From the NCBI GenBank assembly GCA_003140705.1, contig PLKU01000581.1, positions 1 to 7,543 on the forward strand: 7,543 nt of DNA, given 5' to 3'. Position numbers and translations under genes: made by a program. Below are positions 6,948 through 7,543 of this stretch, in pieces. The notes under the pieces were generated by a model. The model did not search any database. It was not told where the DNA came from and worked only from the letters and a program-made list of their open reading frames with translations. Origin of the DNA: Acidobacteriaceae bacterium. GTDB taxonomy: Bacteria > Acidobacteriota > Terriglobia > Terriglobales > Acidobacteriaceae. Position 1 is the first letter of the stretch. The number at the start of each line of letters is the position of its first letter.

Positions 6948-6950
6948 CTC
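6945..6950 (-). promoter_or_regulatory. Shine-Dalgarno-like GAGGTG that favours a TTG start for the GH1 gene
   Basis: On the minus strand GAGGTG (complement of 6945-6950) lies six bases before an in-frame TTG at 6938-6936, giving M-D-R-R-R-F-L, a typical Tat leader start. The longer frame's GTG at 6947-6945 is itself part of this site and has no good upstream ribosome-binding sequence. The shorter start (513 residues) is therefore plausible. Confidence 0.55.
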
Positions 6951-7311
6951 ATGAGCTGTCTCGCCTGGGCATAGCTGAGTGCTCGATCTCTAGCTTAATT
7001 CCGAATTGCCCACATGCACGCACGAAAGCGGAGCTATCCCTTAGATGAAGCGACAATCCGGTGCTGGACATCCCTTATCCGTCGATTGCGTGCCATTCCT
7101 AGACCAGGATGCCTGCGGTTGCCGGCTCCCAACCGCCTTCAATGTTACCCAGATCTCGTATCCAACCAGCGTTTTTCTCAAATTGCAAATCAGACCACGT
7201 GGGCCTTATTTGGCCAGTGGGAGACCTCCGGAGCGGCGCAAGGTAGGGGTGAATTGGTTGCCGCCATTCGACGCGAGTCCAGCAGAAAAACGCCGTCATT
7301 TGACGGGAACC
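6948..7311. other. 364-base divergent intergenic region between the GH1 and permease genes
   Basis: No convincing gene is seen. A plus-strand frame is open from an ATG at 7045 into the permease, but its residues before about 7312 resemble no domain and are rich in Arg, Pro and Cys. Two overlapping minus-strand frames (7491-7099 and 7378-7190) also show no family resemblance. Small symmetric elements exist: AATTC-C-GAATT at 6997-7007, CTCCGGAG at 7226-7233, and GGCC-TTATTT-GGCC at 7202-7215. Promoters for both flanking genes should be here, but none is strong enough to name. Confidence 0.45.
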
Positions 7312-7543
7312 ATGTCTCAGGCACCGTCGTACTCCCATACAAGGGTGGGCGAGAAGACGAACGATCTGAGAATTGCACAACGACAGTTGAAGAAGTCGCC
7401 AGGATTTACGGTGACCGCGATCCTGACTCTGGCGCTGGGAATTGGGGCGAACGCGGTGGTGTTCAGCGTGCTGAACGCAGTGGTGCTGCATCCGGTGAAG
7501 GCTCCGAATCCGCAGAATCTCTACATGGTGCAGCGTTTCCAGT
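7312..7543 (+). CDS. ADOP-type (MacB-like) ABC permease, N-terminal part cut by the window edge
   Basis: The frame contains [15 protein letters not shown] followed by [20 protein letters not shown] and a [11 protein letters not shown] segment. This is the hallmark N-terminus of FtsX/MacB-type permeases called ADOP (acidobacterial duplicated orphan permeases): a short amphipathic lead, then transmembrane helix 1, then the start of the periplasmic MacB_PCD domain. Members usually have about 800 residues with two permease halves; only the first 77 residues are visible. They often occur without a neighbouring ATPase, and their substrates are mostly unknown. I chose the ATG at 7312, which follows a weak GACGGGA. 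A GTG at 7345 would give a start closer to the usual short form. The longer N-terminal prefix domain found in many ADOPs is not recognisable. No link to the carbohydrate genes is evident. Confidence 0.82.
   Translation, partial: MSQAPSYSHTRVGEKTNDLRIAQRQLKKSPGFTVTAILTLALGIGANAVVFSVLNAVVLHPVKAPNPQNLYMVQRFQ

Noticed and set aside
7183..7212. TTGCAA and TATTTG spaced 18 bases as a permease promoter
   Set aside because: Only partial matches to -35 and -10 consensus with long spacing; expected by chance in this much sequence.
1..7543. tRNA or rRNA genes, CRISPR arrays, insertion sequences or phage genes
   Set aside because: No cloverleaf, regularly spaced repeats, transposase motifs or terminal inverted repeats were seen on either strand.

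Overview
The window reads as a plant-cell-wall-degrading stretch of a Gram-negative soil bacterium, most likely an acidobacterium of the Terriglobia type. The grounds are a moderately high G+C content, several exported carbohydrate-active enzymes typical of that group, and, at the right edge, the start of an 'ADOP'-type MacB-like permease, a family strongly expanded in Acidobacteriota. The phylum call is an inference from gene content, not from a marker gene.

Layout, left to right. (1) Minus strand, positions 1-187: N-terminal part of an AIM24/TIGR00266 family protein, cut by the window edge. (2) Plus strand: a lipoprotein-like esterase of the esterase D/FrmB/antigen 85 superfamily (350-1258), then an exported GH105-type unsaturated uronyl hydrolase (1321-2403), 62 bases apart and probably co-transcribed. 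(3) Minus strand: an exported XynE-like SGNH/GDSL esterase (2449-3705), convergent with the GH105 gene. (4) Plus strand: an exported CE15 glucuronoyl esterase (3780-5327), divergent from the SGNH gene across only 74 bases. (5) Minus strand: a Tat-exported GH1 family protein (5397-6947), convergent with the CE15 gene. (6) A 364-base gap with no convincing gene, then the plus-strand ADOP permease running off the right end (7312-7543).

Five consecutive genes encode exported or surface-anchored enzymes that would act on decorations of hemicellulose or pectin: ester cleavage (three esterases, one specific for glucuronate esters), removal of unsaturated uronic acids (GH105) and processing of beta-glycosides (GH1). 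No endo-acting polysaccharidase, sugar transporter or transcription factor is present here, so the cluster looks like a side-chain or lignin-carbohydrate-link module whose backbone enzymes lie elsewhere.

The most notable point is the GH1 protein. Its nucleophile motif (ITESG) and most sugar-binding motifs are intact, but the universal acid/base motif NEP reads NMP, so the catalytic glutamate is a methionine, and the Asn-Tyr-Tyr motif is His-His-Tyr. It is therefore either a GH1 with altered chemistry or a non-hydrolytic derivative. The CE15 enzyme also lacks the fungal-type acid residue and probably uses the alternative bacterial position.
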